Shown here piece by piece: positions 16,578-25,329 of a DNA stretch of 64,000 bases. The translations under genes were made by a program, and so were the position numbers. Location: positions 1 to 64,000 of the forward strand of contig NZ_CANLZR010000005.1 of assembly GCF_947495705.1 (NCBI RefSeq), read 5' to 3'. The notes under the pieces are model-generated. The model made no database searches, was not told the DNA's origin, and saw only the letters and a program-made list of their open reading frames with translations. Source of the stretch: an uncultured Phycicoccus sp. GTDB lineage: Bacteria > Actinomycetota > Actinomycetes > Actinomycetales > Dermatophilaceae. Each line of letters opens with the position of its first letter. The stretch's first letter is position 1.

Positions 16578-16952
16578 ATGCCGACGGACGCTCCGACCGC
16601 ACCACTCGACGAGGCCCGTCTGGACGAGACCTTCGCGGCGCTCGCGAACTCGACGCGGCGCGCGATCCTCGCCCGCCTCGCCGACGGGGAGGCGAGCGTC
16701 AACGACCTGGCCGCACCCTTCGACCTGACGCTGCCCGCGATCTCCAAACACATCAAGGTGCTCGAGCAGGCCGGGCTGGTCACCCGAGGTCGCCGCGCCC
16801 AGTTCCGGCCTTGCACCATCGCCGCCGCTCCCCTCGCCCAGGTCGCGGACTGGACCGACCAGTACCGGCACATCTGGGACGACCGCTTCGACCGCATGGA
16901 CCACTACGTCCGGAACCTCCAGAACCCCGACACGACAGAGGAAGACCGATGA
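16578..16952 (+). CDS. ArsR-family winged-helix repressor
   Basis: The 124-residue protein has the ArsR fold: FAALANSTRRAILARLADGEASV, then the recognition helix LTLPAISKHIKVLEQAGLV and the wing RGRRAQFRPC. This form, paired with an SRPBCC protein, belongs to the SdpR-like/AHSA1-linked group and has no clear metal site. ATG 16578 has GGAAAG ten bases upstream; ATG 16560 is the alternative and would leave almost no leader. The downstream gene overlaps by 4 nt. Confidence 0.85.
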   Translation: MPTDAPTAPLDEARLDETFAALANSTRRAILARLADGEASVNDLAAPFDLTLPAISKHIKVLEQAGLVTRGRRAQFRPCTIAAAPLAQVADWTDQYRHIWDDRFDRMDHYVRNLQNPDTTEEDR

Positions 16953-17449
16953 CCAACACCCAGGACGTCCGGATCGAGCGCACCTTCGAGGCCCCCATCG
17001 ACCTCATCTGGGCGATGTGGACCGATCCCGAGCACTTCGCCGGCTGGTACGGCCCGGCGGGCGCCACGATCCCGCGAGCCGAGATGGACGTGCGCGTCGG
17101 CGGCCGGCGCCACATCGCCATGGAGGTCGAGACCCCAGGCGGTCCGAGGCAGCTGTTCTTCGTCGGCGAGTACCGGGAGGTCGACCCCAAGACCCGCCTC
17201 GTGTACACCGAGAGCCTGGCCGACGCGGACGGCCGCGCACTGACCTCCGAACAGATGGGGATGCCCGCCGGCATGCCGACGGACACCTCGATCGTGGTCG
17301 AGCTGACCGATCTCGGGCATCGCACCGCAATGGTCCTGACCCATGTCGGCGTGCCCGCCGACTCGCCCGGTGGTCAGGGCTGGGCAACGGCGATCGACAC
17401 GATGGAGCACCGGGTCGCCGAGCTCGTGGGGCGCGACGACCCCGCGTGA
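16949..17449 (+). CDS. SRPBCC (AHSA1-like) domain protein
   Basis: The 166-residue protein has the START/Bet v1-like fold of the AHSA1 family: RIERTFEAPIDLIWAMWTDPEHFAGWYGP at the N-terminus, VGGRRHIAMEVETP in the middle and GWATAIDTMEHRVAEL in the last helix. Such proteins bind hydrophobic ligands. It begins in an ATGA overlap with the ArsR gene, with GAGGAAG upstream, so regulator and ligand-binding protein are made together. The ligand is unknown. Confidence 0.85.
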   Translation: MTNTQDVRIERTFEAPIDLIWAMWTDPEHFAGWYGPAGATIPRAEMDVRVGGRRHIAMEVETPGGPRQLFFVGEYREVDPKTRLVYTESLADADGRALTSEQMGMPAGMPTDTSIVVELTDLGHRTAMVLTHVGVPADSPGGQGWATAIDTMEHRVAELVGRDDPA

Positions 17450-17476
17450 CGCCGCCGGTCCAGGAGGGGACCGGGC

Positions 17477-18232
17477 TCAGAGGACCTTCGACAGGAAGGC
17501 CTGGGTGCGCTCCTCCTGGGGGTTGCCGAGCACCTCGACCGGGTCGCCCTCCTCGACGATGACGCCGCCGTCCATGAAGACGAGGTTGTCGCCGACCTCC
17601 CGGGCGAACCCCATCTCGTGGGTGACCACCATCATCGTCATGCCCTCGGAGGCGAGGTCCTTCATGACGTCGAGGACGTCGCCGACGAGCTCGGGGTCCA
17701 GGGCCGACGTCGGCTCGTCGAAGAGCATGAGGTCCGGGGTCATCGACAGGGCCCGCGCGATCGCGATGCGCTGCTGCTGACCGCCGGACAGGTGCGCGGG
17801 GTAGGCGTCCTCGCGGTCGGCGAGGCCGACCTTCTCGAGGGTCTGGCGCGCGATGGCCACCGCCTCGTCCTTGGAGCGCTTCTTCACCTTCGTCTGGGCG
17901 ATGGTGAGGTTGTCCATGACGGTCAGGTGCGGGAACAGGTTGAACTGCTGGAAGACCATCCCGATCCGGCTGCGCAGGGCATCGAGGTCGACGTCGGGGT
18001 CGGTGACCTCGACCCCCTCGACGAAGATCTTGCCCGAGGTGGGCTCCTCGAGCCGGTTGACGCAGCGCAGCAGGGTCGACTTGCCGGAGCCGGAGGGCCC
18101 GATGACGCACACGACAGAGGCGGGGGCGACGGTGAAGTTGATCCCGGTGAGGACCTGGTTGTCGCCGAAGTACTTGTGCAGCTCCTGGACGTCGATGGCC
18201 GGGGCGTCCTTGTCGATGTGGATCTCGGTCAT
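17477..18232 (-). CDS. Polar amino acid ABC transporter, ATP-binding protein
   Basis: The 251-residue ATPase has Walker [11 protein letters not shown]-loop FQQFNLFPH, signature LSGGQQQR and Walker [15 protein letters not shown], then the H-loop [12 protein letters not shown]. The FPHLTVMDN and GFAREV blocks are typical of GlnQ/HisP-type amino acid importers. Its start overlaps the end of the permease gene by one base. The specific amino acid is not determined. Confidence 0.93.
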   Translation of the reverse strand: MTEIHIDKDAPAIDVQELHKYFGDNQVLTGINFTVAPASVVCVIGPSGSGKSTLLRCVNRLEEPTSGKIFVEGVEVTDPDVDLDALRSRIGMVFQQFNLFPHLTVMDNLTIAQTKVKKRSKDEAVAIARQTLEKVGLADREDAYPAHLSGGQQQRIAIARALSMTPDLMLFDEPTSALDPELVGDVLDVMKDLASEGMTMMVVTHEMGFAREVGDNLVFMDGGVIVEEGDPVEVLGNPQEERTQAFLSKVL

Positions 18233-19026
18233 CAGCGGGCCCTGTCGGCTTGGGCCTCCATGCGCCTGACGACGATGGAGAGCGGGACGGTGATCATGAG
18301 GTAGCAGAGGGCCGCGATGAACAGCGGCGTGAGGCTCGTGTACTGCGACAGCCCCTCACGGCCGAACTTGGTCAGCTCGTAGCCGCTGAGGCTCAGCCCG
18401 ATGACGTAGACGAGCGAGGAGTCCTTGGTGAGCAGGATGAGCTCGTTGGTCAGCGGCGGCAGGATGATGCGGAACGCCTGCGGGATGATGATCGAGACCA
18501 TCGCCCGGCCGGGCTTCATGCCCAGCGACCGCGCGGCCTCGGTCTGCCCCTTCGGCACCGCCTGGATGCCCGCCCGGATCGTCTCGGCCATGTAGGCCGC
18601 ACCGACGAGGCCGAGCGCGATCGTGACGGTGCCGAAGGTGCCACCCGGCAGCTGACGGCCCGGGAAGGCGATCGGCAGGCCGTAGTAGAAGCCGATGAAG
18701 ACGATCAGGGCCGGGACCCCGCGGAAGAACTCGACGAACGTCGTGGCGATCCACCGGTACGGACCCACCGGCGAGAGCCGCATGAGGGCCAGGATCAGGC
18801 CCAGGATCAGGCCGAACACGAAGGCGCCCGCCGTGTAGAAGATCGTGTTCTTCAGGGCGATCGTCAGGATCTCCGGGAAGAGCTGGGGGGTGATCTCGGG
18901 GGAGATGAAGGTGTCCTTGAGCGTCGGCCAGTCGGCGGCGAACGCGATCGCCACCACCACCACCGCGAGGATCGCGTACTGCACGCCCCTGCTGACTTGG
19001 GCACGCTTACGGGGGCTCATTGCCAT
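18232..19026 (-). CDS. Polar amino acid ABC transporter, permease
   Basis: The 264-residue protein has about five membrane helices and the His/Glu/Gln permease (HEQRO) signature: [19 protein letters not shown] and later [23 protein letters not shown], the EAA loop contacting the ATPase. GAGGAT lies 9 nt before the ATG at 19026. A single permease gene suggests a homodimer. Confidence 0.92.
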   Translation of the reverse strand: MAMSPRKRAQVSRGVQYAILAVVVVAIAFAADWPTLKDTFISPEITPQLFPEILTIALKNTIFYTAGAFVFGLILGLILALMRLSPVGPYRWIATTFVEFFRGVPALIVFIGFYYGLPIAFPGRQLPGGTFGTVTIALGLVGAAYMAETIRAGIQAVPKGQTEAARSLGMKPGRAMVSIIIPQAFRIILPPLTNELILLTKDSSLVYVIGLSLSGYELTKFGREGLSQYTSLTPLFIAALCYLMITVPLSIVVRRMEAQADRAR

Positions 19027-19085
19027 GTGCTGGATCCTCGCGGTGTGGTGGCGACGTGGACGGGTAGTGCGGATGCGGCTGCGGG

Positions 19086-19880
19086 TCAGCCCTGCTCAGG
19101 CGCCGTGCCGAACCACTGCTCGTAGATCTTGTCGTAGGTCCCGTCGGACTTGATCTTGGCGAGGGTGTCGTTGATGGACTTCAGGAGGACGTCGTTGCCG
19201 TCCTTCTTCACCGCGAACCCGTAGGCCTCGCCGGTGTCGAACTCCGCCGTGACCTGGACCTTGTCGTTGCCCTTGGCGTAGTCGAGCAGCGGACCGTTGT
19301 CCTGGATGATCGCGTCGACCTGGCCGTTGGAGATGGCCTGGGTCTGGAGCCCGAGGTCCTCGAAGGACTTGAGCTCGACGTCGTCGGGGGCGTTGTCCTT
19401 GGCGTACAGCTCGCCGGTGGTGCCCGACATGACACCGAGGGTCTTGCCGCTGAGGTCCTCGAGGCTCTTGATGTTCGGGTCCTGGGTCATGAGGGCCTGG
19501 GTGGCCTCGAAGTACGGGTCGGAGAAGTCGATGACCTCGGCCCGCGCGTCGGTGATCGTCATGCCGGCCGCGGCCACGTCGCAGACGCCCGAGTTCAGGG
19601 CCTGCCCGGACTGGATGCCCTCGAAGCCGGTGATCTCGACCGCCTTCTCGAGGCCGTTGGCCTTGGCGATCTCGTCGATGAGGGACATGTCGAAGCCGAC
19701 GACGTCGTTGCCCTCCTTGAACTCGAACGGCTCGTAGGGCAGGGACGTGCAGACGGTGAGCTTGCCGTCGGCGACGACGTTGGCACCGCTCTCGGTGGTG
19801 GTGGTCTCGGTGGCGCAGGCGGAGGCGGTGAGAGCGAGAGCTCCGCCGGCGATGAGGGTCAGTGTGCGACGCGTGTTCAT
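19086..19880 (-). CDS. Amino acid ABC transporter, substrate-binding lipoprotein
   Basis: The 264-residue family-3 binding protein begins with a lipoprotein signal ending ALTASAC. The mature part has LTVCTSLPYEPFEFKEGNDVVGFDMSLIDEIA, the usual first lobe, and GKTLGVMSGTTGELYAKDN in the second. The ATG at 19880 is preceded by TAGGGT at 7 nt, so translation is probably leaderless, and the three transporter genes follow in one transcript. The ligand is a polar amino acid by family; which one is not shown. Confidence 0.92.
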   Translation of the reverse strand: MNTRRTLTLIAGGALALTASACATETTTTESGANVVADGKLTVCTSLPYEPFEFKEGNDVVGFDMSLIDEIAKANGLEKAVEITGFEGIQSGQALNSGVCDVAAAGMTITDARAEVIDFSDPYFEATQALMTQDPNIKSLEDLSGKTLGVMSGTTGELYAKDNAPDDVELKSFEDLGLQTQAISNGQVDAIIQDNGPLLDYAKGNDKVQVTAEFDTGEAYGFAVKKDGNDVLLKSINDTLAKIKSDGTYDKIYEQWFGTAPEQG

Positions 19881-19887
19881 GCCCTGC

Positions 19888-19893
19888 ACCCTA
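19888..19893 (-). promoter_or_regulatory. Leaderless -10 element of the amino acid importer operon
   Basis: TAGGGT on the minus strand lies 7 nt before the ATG of the binding-protein gene. Confidence 0.5.
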
Positions 19894-20003
19894 TGGTGGA
19901 GAGGTGGCCAGGTCACGGCCATCCATGTTTCGTGTCTGCAACATCCTCGCGCCGGCCCCCGCTCGGCCGAGGATCGTCCGGGCCCGCCGTAGGCTGGCCG
20001 ACG

Positions 20004-21125
20004 ATGCACTGCGACTACTTCGACGCGGGACGCTGCCGCTCCTGCACGCTGATGGGCACGCCCTACGGGGCCCAGCTCGCCGACAAGCAGCGCCGGGTCG
20101 CGGGCGTGCTCGCACCGCACGGCGAGCACCTCGAGTGGCTCGACCCCATCACCTCCCCCGAGTCGCACTTCCGGACCAAGGCCAAGCTCGTGGTCGGCGG
20201 GCGGCCCGGTCGGCCCACCCTGGGCATCCTCGACGAGCGCGGCCGCGGGGTCGACCTGCGGCGGTGCGGCCTGTACGAGCCCGGGCTCGCGGCGACGTTC
20301 GACCCGATCCACCGGTTCGTCAGCGAGCTCGGCATCACCCCTTACGACGTCCCGCGGCGCGCGGGGGAGCTCAAGCACGTCATCGTCACCCACTCCCCCG
20401 ACGGCGAGCACCTCGTGCGCTTCGTCACCCGGTCCGCCGACGGCCTGGCGCTGGTCCGCGACGCACTCCCCCGGCTCCGGGCGCTCCTGCCGTCAGCCCG
20501 GGTCGTCACGGTCAACCTGCTGCCCGAGCACAAGGCGGTCCTCGAAGGTGACACCGAGGTCGTGCTCACCGACGATGCCCTGCTGCCGATGCGTCTCGGC
20601 CCGGTGACCCTCCAGCTCGGCCCGCGCGCTTTCTTCCAGACCAACACCACGGTCGCCCGGGGGCTGTACGCGCAGGCCCGCGCCTGGGCCGACGAGCTGC
20701 AGCCGGCCACCGTGTGGGACCTGTACTGCGGGGTGGGCGGGTTCGCGCTGCACCTGGCCGCGGCGGACCGGCGGGTGGTCGGCGTCGAGTCGTCGGAGGA
20801 GGCAGTGGAGGCCGCCCGCGCCGCGGCCGCCGAGGTGCCCCTGGAGGTGACGTTCCACGCCGGGGACGCGACGGCAGGGCCGCCTCCCGGCCCGGCGCCG
20901 GACCTCGTCGTCGTCAACCCGCCGCGCCGCGGCCTCGGCCCCGCGCTGGCCGACTGGCTCGAGCACAGCCCGGCCGAGCACGTCGTGTACTCCAGCTGCA
21001 ACGTCGACAGCCTCGCCCGCGATCTCGCCGCCATGCCCTCGCTGCGCCCGGTCCGGGGCCGGGTTGCCGACATGTTCCCGCAGACCCACCACGTCGAGAC
21101 CCTCCTGCTCCTGCACCGGACCTAG
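20004..21125 (+). CDS. rlmC: 23S rRNA (uracil-C5)-methyltransferase, RlmC/RumB type
   Basis: The 373-residue protein starts with the iron-sulfur ligand cluster seen in RlmC: MHCDYFDAGRCRSCTLM. The SAM-binding domain shows VWDLYCGVGGFALHLA, DLVVVNPPRRGLGP is the acceptor-site loop, and YSSCNVDSLARDL contains the catalytic Cys. The order and the compact N-terminus without a TRAM domain fit RlmC (U747) better than RlmD. TAGGCT lies 8 nt before the ATG. DUF1028 follows directly. Confidence 0.87.
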   Translation: MHCDYFDAGRCRSCTLMGTPYGAQLADKQRRVAGVLAPHGEHLEWLDPITSPESHFRTKAKLVVGGRPGRPTLGILDERGRGVDLRRCGLYEPGLAATFDPIHRFVSELGITPYDVPRRAGELKHVIVTHSPDGEHLVRFVTRSADGLALVRDALPRLRALLPSARVVTVNLLPEHKAVLEGDTEVVLTDDALLPMRLGPVTLQLGPRAFFQTNTTVARGLYAQARAWADELQPATVWDLYCGVGGFALHLAAADRRVVGVESSEEAVEAARAAAAEVPLEVTFHAGDATAGPPPGPAPDLVVVNPPRRGLGPALADWLEHSPAEHVVYSSCNVDSLARDLAAMPSLRPVRGRVADMFPQTHHVETLLLLHRT

Positions 21126-21128
21126 GCT
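21123..21128 (+). promoter_or_regulatory. Leaderless -10 element of DUF1028, sharing the rlmC stop codon
   Basis: TAGGCT lies 6 nt before ATG 21135. Its first three bases are the TAG stop codon of rlmC, so the promoter is embedded in the end of the upstream gene. Confidence 0.55.
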
Positions 21129-21134
21129 CGCGTC

Positions 21135-21971
21135 ATGACCTTCTCGATCGCGGCCCGCGACGGCGACGCGTGGGGCGTCGCGGTCGCGAGCAAGTTCCTC
21201 GCCGTCGGCTCCGTCGTCCCGCGCGTGGTCCCCGGGCTCGCCGCCGTCGCGACCCAGGCGATGGCCCGGGTCGCCTACCTCGACGAGCTCCAGGACTCCC
21301 TCGCCCGGGGCCGGGCGACCGGTGACGCGCTGGCGTCGGCGGTCTCGGGCGATCCCGGCCGCGAGCACCGGCAGGTGGGTCTCGTAGGCCCCGACGGGGC
21401 GGCGTCGTGGACCGGCGCCGAGTGCCTGAGCTGGGCGGGCGGCCGGTCCGGCTCGACGCCCGACAGCGCGTTCGCGGTGCAGGGCAACATCCTCGTCGGC
21501 CCGCAGGTCGTGGACGCGATGGAGACGACGTGGCAGGCGACGGCGGGCCAGCGGCTCGACCACCGGCTCCTCGCGGTCCTCCTCGCCGGCGACGACGCCG
21601 GTGGGGACGCGCGCGGCCGGCAAAGCGCGGCGCTGCTCGTCCGCTCGCCCGGTGCCGGCTACGACGGTGCCGGGGTGCTGGCCGACCTACGGGTCGACGA
21701 CCACCCGGACGCGCCCCGGGAGCTGGCCCGGCTGCACCGGCTCTCGACCCTGTACTTCGGCTCGGCCGAGGACGTGCAGCCGCTTCGGGGGCCCCTCGCC
21801 GAGGAGGTCGAGGGGCTGCTCGCCCACGCCGGGTACCCGGTCCGGGTGGACCGCGACCTGCCCGCCTCCCTCGAGGCGTGGATGGGCGAGGTCAACCTCG
21901 AGAACCGGCTCAGCACCGGCGGGATCGACGCTCGGGTGCTGGAGGTGCTGCGCGGGGCGGAGCCACGCTGA
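21135..21971 (+). CDS. DUF1028 family protein (Ntn-hydrolase-like)
   Basis: The 278-residue protein matches DUF1028: MTFSIAARDGDAWGVAVASKFLAVGSVVP at the start, then TQAMARVAYLDELQ and FAVQGNILVGPQVVDAM. The family has an Ntn-hydrolase-like core and is suspected to be hydrolytic; no substrate is established. A C-terminal extension contains a DHPDAPRELARLHRL segment. No Shine-Dalgarno is seen; the start is defined by the leaderless -10 element. Confidence 0.85.
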   Translation: MTFSIAARDGDAWGVAVASKFLAVGSVVPRVVPGLAAVATQAMARVAYLDELQDSLARGRATGDALASAVSGDPGREHRQVGLVGPDGAASWTGAECLSWAGGRSGSTPDSAFAVQGNILVGPQVVDAMETTWQATAGQRLDHRLLAVLLAGDDAGGDARGRQSAALLVRSPGAGYDGAGVLADLRVDDHPDAPRELARLHRLSTLYFGSAEDVQPLRGPLAEEVEGLLAHAGYPVRVDRDLPASLEAWMGEVNLENRLSTGGIDARVLEVLRGAEPR

Positions 21972-22154
21972 GGGCGCGCGGGTCCTGACCGAATCCTTAC
22001 CGAGTCCTGACACTGCGGGGGTGGCACGGGGCGCCCGGGCGCTCCTACCGTGGTCGGAGGTGGCCTTCCCGCCGGCCCACGGCAGACGCCCTCAGCGGAC
22101 GTCGCCAGTCCTCCCCTCGGGTCCGCGCGGAACTGCTTCGAGCGGTCACCTCGG

Positions 22155-22192
22155 GCGCCTCGGTGTCGGTCGGCTCACCGACACCGAGGCGC
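22155..22192. terminator. Perfect 16-bp hairpin between DUF1028 and yciO
   Basis: GCGCCTCGGTGTCGGT (22155-22170) pairs perfectly with 22177-22192 around a 6-nt loop. It lies 8 nt after the yciO stop on the minus strand and can also end plus-strand transcripts. The 180 bases between DUF1028 and this hairpin contain no gene I can support, apart from a possible small RNA described in the findings. Confidence 0.75.
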
Positions 22193-22200
22193 TACACCTC

Positions 22201-22821
22201 TCAGCGCGGCGGCCAGGGTGCGGCGCCCTGGCGGGCCACCTCGCCGGCGGGGTCGGTCGTGAAGTCGACGACCGTCGTCGGGTCCGCCCCGCACTCCCCC
22301 GAGTCGAGAACGACGTCGACGACGTGGTCGAGCGCCTCCTTGACGGCCCAGCCGTCGGTCATCGGCTCGGTCTCGTCGGGGAGGATGAGGGTGGAGGACA
22401 ACAGCGGCTCGCCGAGCTCGGCCAGCAGCTCCCGGACCACCGGGTGCTCCGGGATCCGGACGCCGACGGTCTTCTTCTTGGCGTGCAGCAGCCGCCTCGG
22501 CACCTCCTGGGTCGCCGGGAGGATGAAGGTGTAGGGGCCCGGAGTGGCGGCCTTGACGGCGCGGAACACGTGGTTGTCGACGTGGACGAGCTGGCCGAGC
22601 TGGGCGAAGTCGCGGCAGACCAGCGTGTAGTGGTGCCGGTCGTCGAGCCGTCGGATCGTGCGGATCCGCTCCTTGGCCTGCTGGTCGCCCATCAGCGCGC
22701 CGAGCGCGTACCCCGAGTCGGTCGGGTACGCCACCAGTCCGCCGTCGCGCAGGACGGCGACGGTCTGGGCGATCGCCCGCGGCTGGGGGTCGACCGGATG
22801 CACGTCGAGGTATCGGGCCAC
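22201..22821 (-). CDS. YciO/YrdC/Sua5-family protein
   Basis: The 206-residue protein has the YrdC fold of the threonylcarbamoyl-AMP synthase family. Visible motifs are GGLVAYPTDSGYALGA, the binding site KERIRTIRRLDDRHHYTLVC and PGPYTFILPAT. Length and the LDDRHHYTLVC form (rather than KxR of Sua5/TsaC) fit the YciO branch, whose role in tRNA t6A synthesis is uncertain. GTG 22821 is chosen because TACGCT lies exactly 6 nt upstream; GTG 22827 would begin immediately after that element. Confidence 0.83.
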   Translation of the reverse strand: MARYLDVHPVDPQPRAIAQTVAVLRDGGLVAYPTDSGYALGALMGDQQAKERIRTIRRLDDRHHYTLVCRDFAQLGQLVHVDNHVFRAVKAATPGPYTFILPATQEVPRRLLHAKKKTVGVRIPEHPVVRELLAELGEPLLSSTLILPDETEPMTDGWAVKEALDHVVDVVLDSGECGADPTTVVDFTTDPAGEVARQGAAPWPPR

Positions 22822-22827
22822 CGGCAC

Positions 22828-22833
22828 AGCGTA
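22828..22833 (-). promoter_or_regulatory. Leaderless -10 element of yciO
   Basis: TACGCT, read on the minus strand, lies 6 nt before GTG 22821 and decides between two in-frame GTG codons. Confidence 0.5.
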
Positions 22834-22854
22834 GGACCCGCCGGGTGCCGGCCG

Positions 22855-23721
22855 TCACCCCCGGCGCAGCCCCTTGGACCACAGCTCCGCGGTCTGGACG
22901 ACCCAGAAGACGGCGAAGAGGGTGATGAGGACGACCTCGACCCAGAGGACGAGCGAGGACGACCGCGTCGCGAGGCTCACGACGACGGTGACGACGAGCG
23001 CGACGAGCATCGCCGTGGAGATACCCCGGTACGCCGCGACGTAGCGCACGTTGGCCGCCGGCGCGGCCCCCGCCCGCACCGACTGCTGCGCGTCACGGCC
23101 GTTGAGCCAGATGACGGCGATGATGCACAGGAACATCGGCACCGCCGCGAAGCCGTGCGCGAGGCTCAGGAAGAGCTCGCGGTCGACGTAGAACCAGGCC
23201 GCTCCCCCGCCGAGCAGGAGGACGGTGCCGACCAGGCCGAGCCGCTCCCAGCGTCCGAGCCCGCCCCCGGCGGCCTCGCGCCGGGCGATGGCGAAGACGG
23301 CGAGCCCCACCAGTGCTCCCGCGACGAAGAGCGCCTGCATGTTGTTCGCGACCCGCGCCGGCACGTCGGCGACGACGAACGGGACCGACCGGCAGGCGCC
23401 CACCTCGGCCGTCGGCACGAAGGCCACTCCCGGGGCGAGCATCCCCGCGATGTTGAGCAGGATGTCCTCGGCCTCGGTGTTCCCCTTGAGCGCGATGAGG
23501 CACACGCCCATCGTCACGAGGACCCCGACGAACACCGCCTGCACCGGAGTGTGGAAGTACGCGCTGATGGAGCCCTGGACGCAGCTGCGGCCCGTGGCCC
23601 ACCACTCGAGGGCCACCGCGGCGAACAGCAGGACCACGAGCGCCACGAGGGCCACCCGCAGATAGCGGTAGGTCTTCACCGCACCGAGCGCCGGATCGGG
23701 CTCCACGTCGCGCATCTCCAC
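22855..23721 (-). CDS. Multi-pass membrane protein of unknown function
   Basis: The 288-residue protein has about seven or eight hydrophobic segments, the first at YLRVALVALVVLLFAAVALEWW. An external loop after the first helix contains SCVQGSISAYFHTPVQ, and two further cysteines lie near residue 110. I do not recognise an enzyme motif. The ISAYFHTPVQAVFVG stretch recalls DUF998-like membrane proteins. GTG 23721 has GGAGG six bases upstream; ATG 23715 is an alternative. It follows OsmC on the same strand with a 46-nt gap. Confidence 0.7.
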   Translation of the reverse strand: MEMRDVEPDPALGAVKTYRYLRVALVALVVLLFAAVALEWWATGRSCVQGSISAYFHTPVQAVFVGVLVTMGVCLIALKGNTEAEDILLNIAGMLAPGVAFVPTAEVGACRSVPFVVADVPARVANNMQALFVAGALVGLAVFAIARREAAGGGLGRWERLGLVGTVLLLGGGAAWFYVDRELFLSLAHGFAAVPMFLCIIAVIWLNGRDAQQSVRAGAAPAANVRYVAAYRGISTAMLVALVVTVVVSLATRSSSLVLWVEVVLITLFAVFWVVQTAELWSKGLRRG

Positions 23722-23767
23722 CTCGCACCTCCAGTCCTGAGGACGCCCTCCGGGCGACCCTGATACG

Positions 23768-24226
23768 TCAGTCGACGCGGTACGCGATCTCTGCGCCCCG
23801 CTGCACGGTCCGCGACACCGTGCAGAGCCGGTCGCGGCTCTGGGCGACGGCGCGCGGCAGGCGCTCGCGGGCCCGGTCGCCGTCCGGACCCTCCGGGAAG
23901 CGGACCCGGACGGTGATCTCGATGTCACCGAGGTGGTTCCCGTCCTCGTCCTTCATCTTCTCGCCCGCGGAGACGACGTCGAAGGACTCGGGCTCCGCGA
24001 TGCGGCTCGTGATGAAGTCGACGTCGGTGGCGCTGCAGGCCGCCATCGCCGTGAGGAAGAGCTCCACCGCGGTGAACTCCTGGGTCTCGCCGCCGCCGCC
24101 GACCCGCATCGTCCCGCCGCGCGGGTTGGTCACCTCGTACAGGCCCTGCTCGACGCGTGTCATGGACACGCTGCGGTGGCCGAGGCCGGTGCCTCCGGTC
24201 GGCGGGCTGGGGTCGGGTGCGGTCAT
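23768..24226 (-). CDS. OsmC family peroxiredoxin-like protein
   Basis: The 152-residue OsmC/Ohr-fold protein shows FTAVELFLTAMAACSATDVDFI, containing the first conserved Cys, and later AVAQSRDRLCTVSRTV, containing the second. The spacing is that of the OsmC/YhfA group, which reduce organic hydroperoxides with a Cys pair. The ATG overlaps the stop of the DUF1697 gene by 4 nt. Stress regulation is likely from the family; I see no ECF promoter here. Confidence 0.85.
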   Translation of the reverse strand: MTAPDPSPPTGGTGLGHRSVSMTRVEQGLYEVTNPRGGTMRVGGGGETQEFTAVELFLTAMAACSATDVDFITSRIAEPESFDVVSAGEKMKDEDGNHLGDIEITVRVRFPEGPDGDRARERLPRAVAQSRDRLCTVSRTVQRGAEIAYRVD

Positions 24227-24765
24227 CGGTCACTCCACTTCTCGGCGACGGCACGGACGACGCCGAGGTCACGCCACGTCGTCGTCAGGCCGGTCATCCG
24301 CTCGATCCGGGCGTTGGTCAGGGTAGAGGCGTGGAAGCCCTTGCCGAGCTCGGCGAGGACGGCGCCGGTGACGACGCGGGCGCGTTCACCATCGGTGGAC
24401 CAGGCGTCGAGCCGCTCGCCGGCAGGCGCCGGCACCGGCCCGTCGGCGATGGCGAGGTAGCGCTTCGTGGGGCCCGGCAGCAGTGGCGGGATCGCGTCGA
24501 CCTCGTCGACGAGCGCGGCGAGCTCGGCCGGGGTACGCACGATGCACGGCACCTCGAACCCCGCCCAGTCGGTGAGGACTCCGGCCAGCTCGGCCGCGAC
24601 CCGCGCCGTGGAGCGACGCCGGCTGGTGACCGCCACGTTGCCGGACTGGATGTGGGTCTCGACGTCCAGGAATCCGGCGGACTCCAGAGCCGCCCGCAGC
24701 TCGGCCATCTTGACGAAGCGACCGGAGACGTTCACCGCGCGCAGAAAGGCGACGTAGCCGGGCAT
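24223..24765 (-). CDS. DUF1697 family protein
   Basis: The 180-residue protein matches DUF1697: MPGYVAFLRAVNVSGRFVKMAELR, then the LDVETHIQSGNVAV core, and ARVVTGAVLAELGKGFHASTLTNAR near the end. Its biochemical function is unknown. AAGGA lies 7 nt before the ATG at 24765. It is the first gene of a pair with OsmC. Confidence 0.85.
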   Translation of the reverse strand: MPGYVAFLRAVNVSGRFVKMAELRAALESAGFLDVETHIQSGNVAVTSRRRSTARVAAELAGVLTDWAGFEVPCIVRTPAELAALVDEVDAIPPLLPGPTKRYLAIADGPVPAPAGERLDAWSTDGERARVVTGAVLAELGKGFHASTLTNARIERMTGLTTTWRDLGVVRAVAEKWSDR

Positions 24766-24905
24766 GCGTCGATCCTTGCAGGTCGCGCCGACAAGTGTCG
24801 CGTGCACCCGCCGGGGCGGTGTCGCCGGCGCGTGATCCCGCCCGTTCCACCCGGATCCCGGGCAGAGCCGCCTCGTGTAGAGCATCCACCGCGATCATCC
24901 CTGCC

Positions 24906-24911
24906 TAGGGT
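24906..24911 (+). promoter_or_regulatory. Leaderless -10 element of VOC gene
   Basis: TAGGGT lies 6 nt before ATG 24918. The intervening GGAGCG could be misread as a Shine-Dalgarno but is too close to the start. Confidence 0.5.
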
Positions 24912-24917
24912 GGAGCG

Positions 24918-25265
24918 ATGGACCTCATCCGCGCCGTCCCGATCCTGACAGTCACCGATGTCGACGCCGCCGTCCAGGAGTACCGCGAGCTGTTAGGACT
25001 CGAGGTCCTCATGAACCTCGGCTGGGTGGCGACGTTGGGCACCAGCGGGGCCGCCCAGTTCAGTGTCATGGACGTCGACCGGTCCGCTCCGTGCAACCCA
25101 CAGATGTCGGTCGAGGTCCCCGATGTCGACGCCGCGTACGAGCGGGCGCGAGAGACAGGGGCCGACATCGTCCACCCGCTGCAGGACGAGGACTGGGGCG
25201 TGCGCCGCTTCTTCGTGCGCACGAGCGACGGCCAGGTGGTGAACGTGCTCGGCCATCGCGCTTGA
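24918..25265 (+). CDS. VOC superfamily (glyoxalase-like) protein
   Basis: The 115-residue single-domain protein has paired beta-alpha-beta-beta-beta units: PILTVTDVDAAVQEYRELLGLE and then EVPDVDAAYERARETGADIVHPLQDEDWGVRRFFVRTSDGQVVNV. Metal ligands of true glyoxalase I are not all present, so the activity is unknown; bleomycin-resistance-type binding or an enzyme role are both open. Confidence 0.83.
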   Translation: MDLIRAVPILTVTDVDAAVQEYRELLGLEVLMNLGWVATLGTSGAAQFSVMDVDRSAPCNPQMSVEVPDVDAAYERARETGADIVHPLQDEDWGVRRFFVRTSDGQVVNVLGHRA

Positions 25266-25329
25266 GCCTCACGTGCCGAGACGGCAGTCGCAGCCCCTCG
25301 TGGCGCATGGGCCGGCGCCGCCGCGTCCC

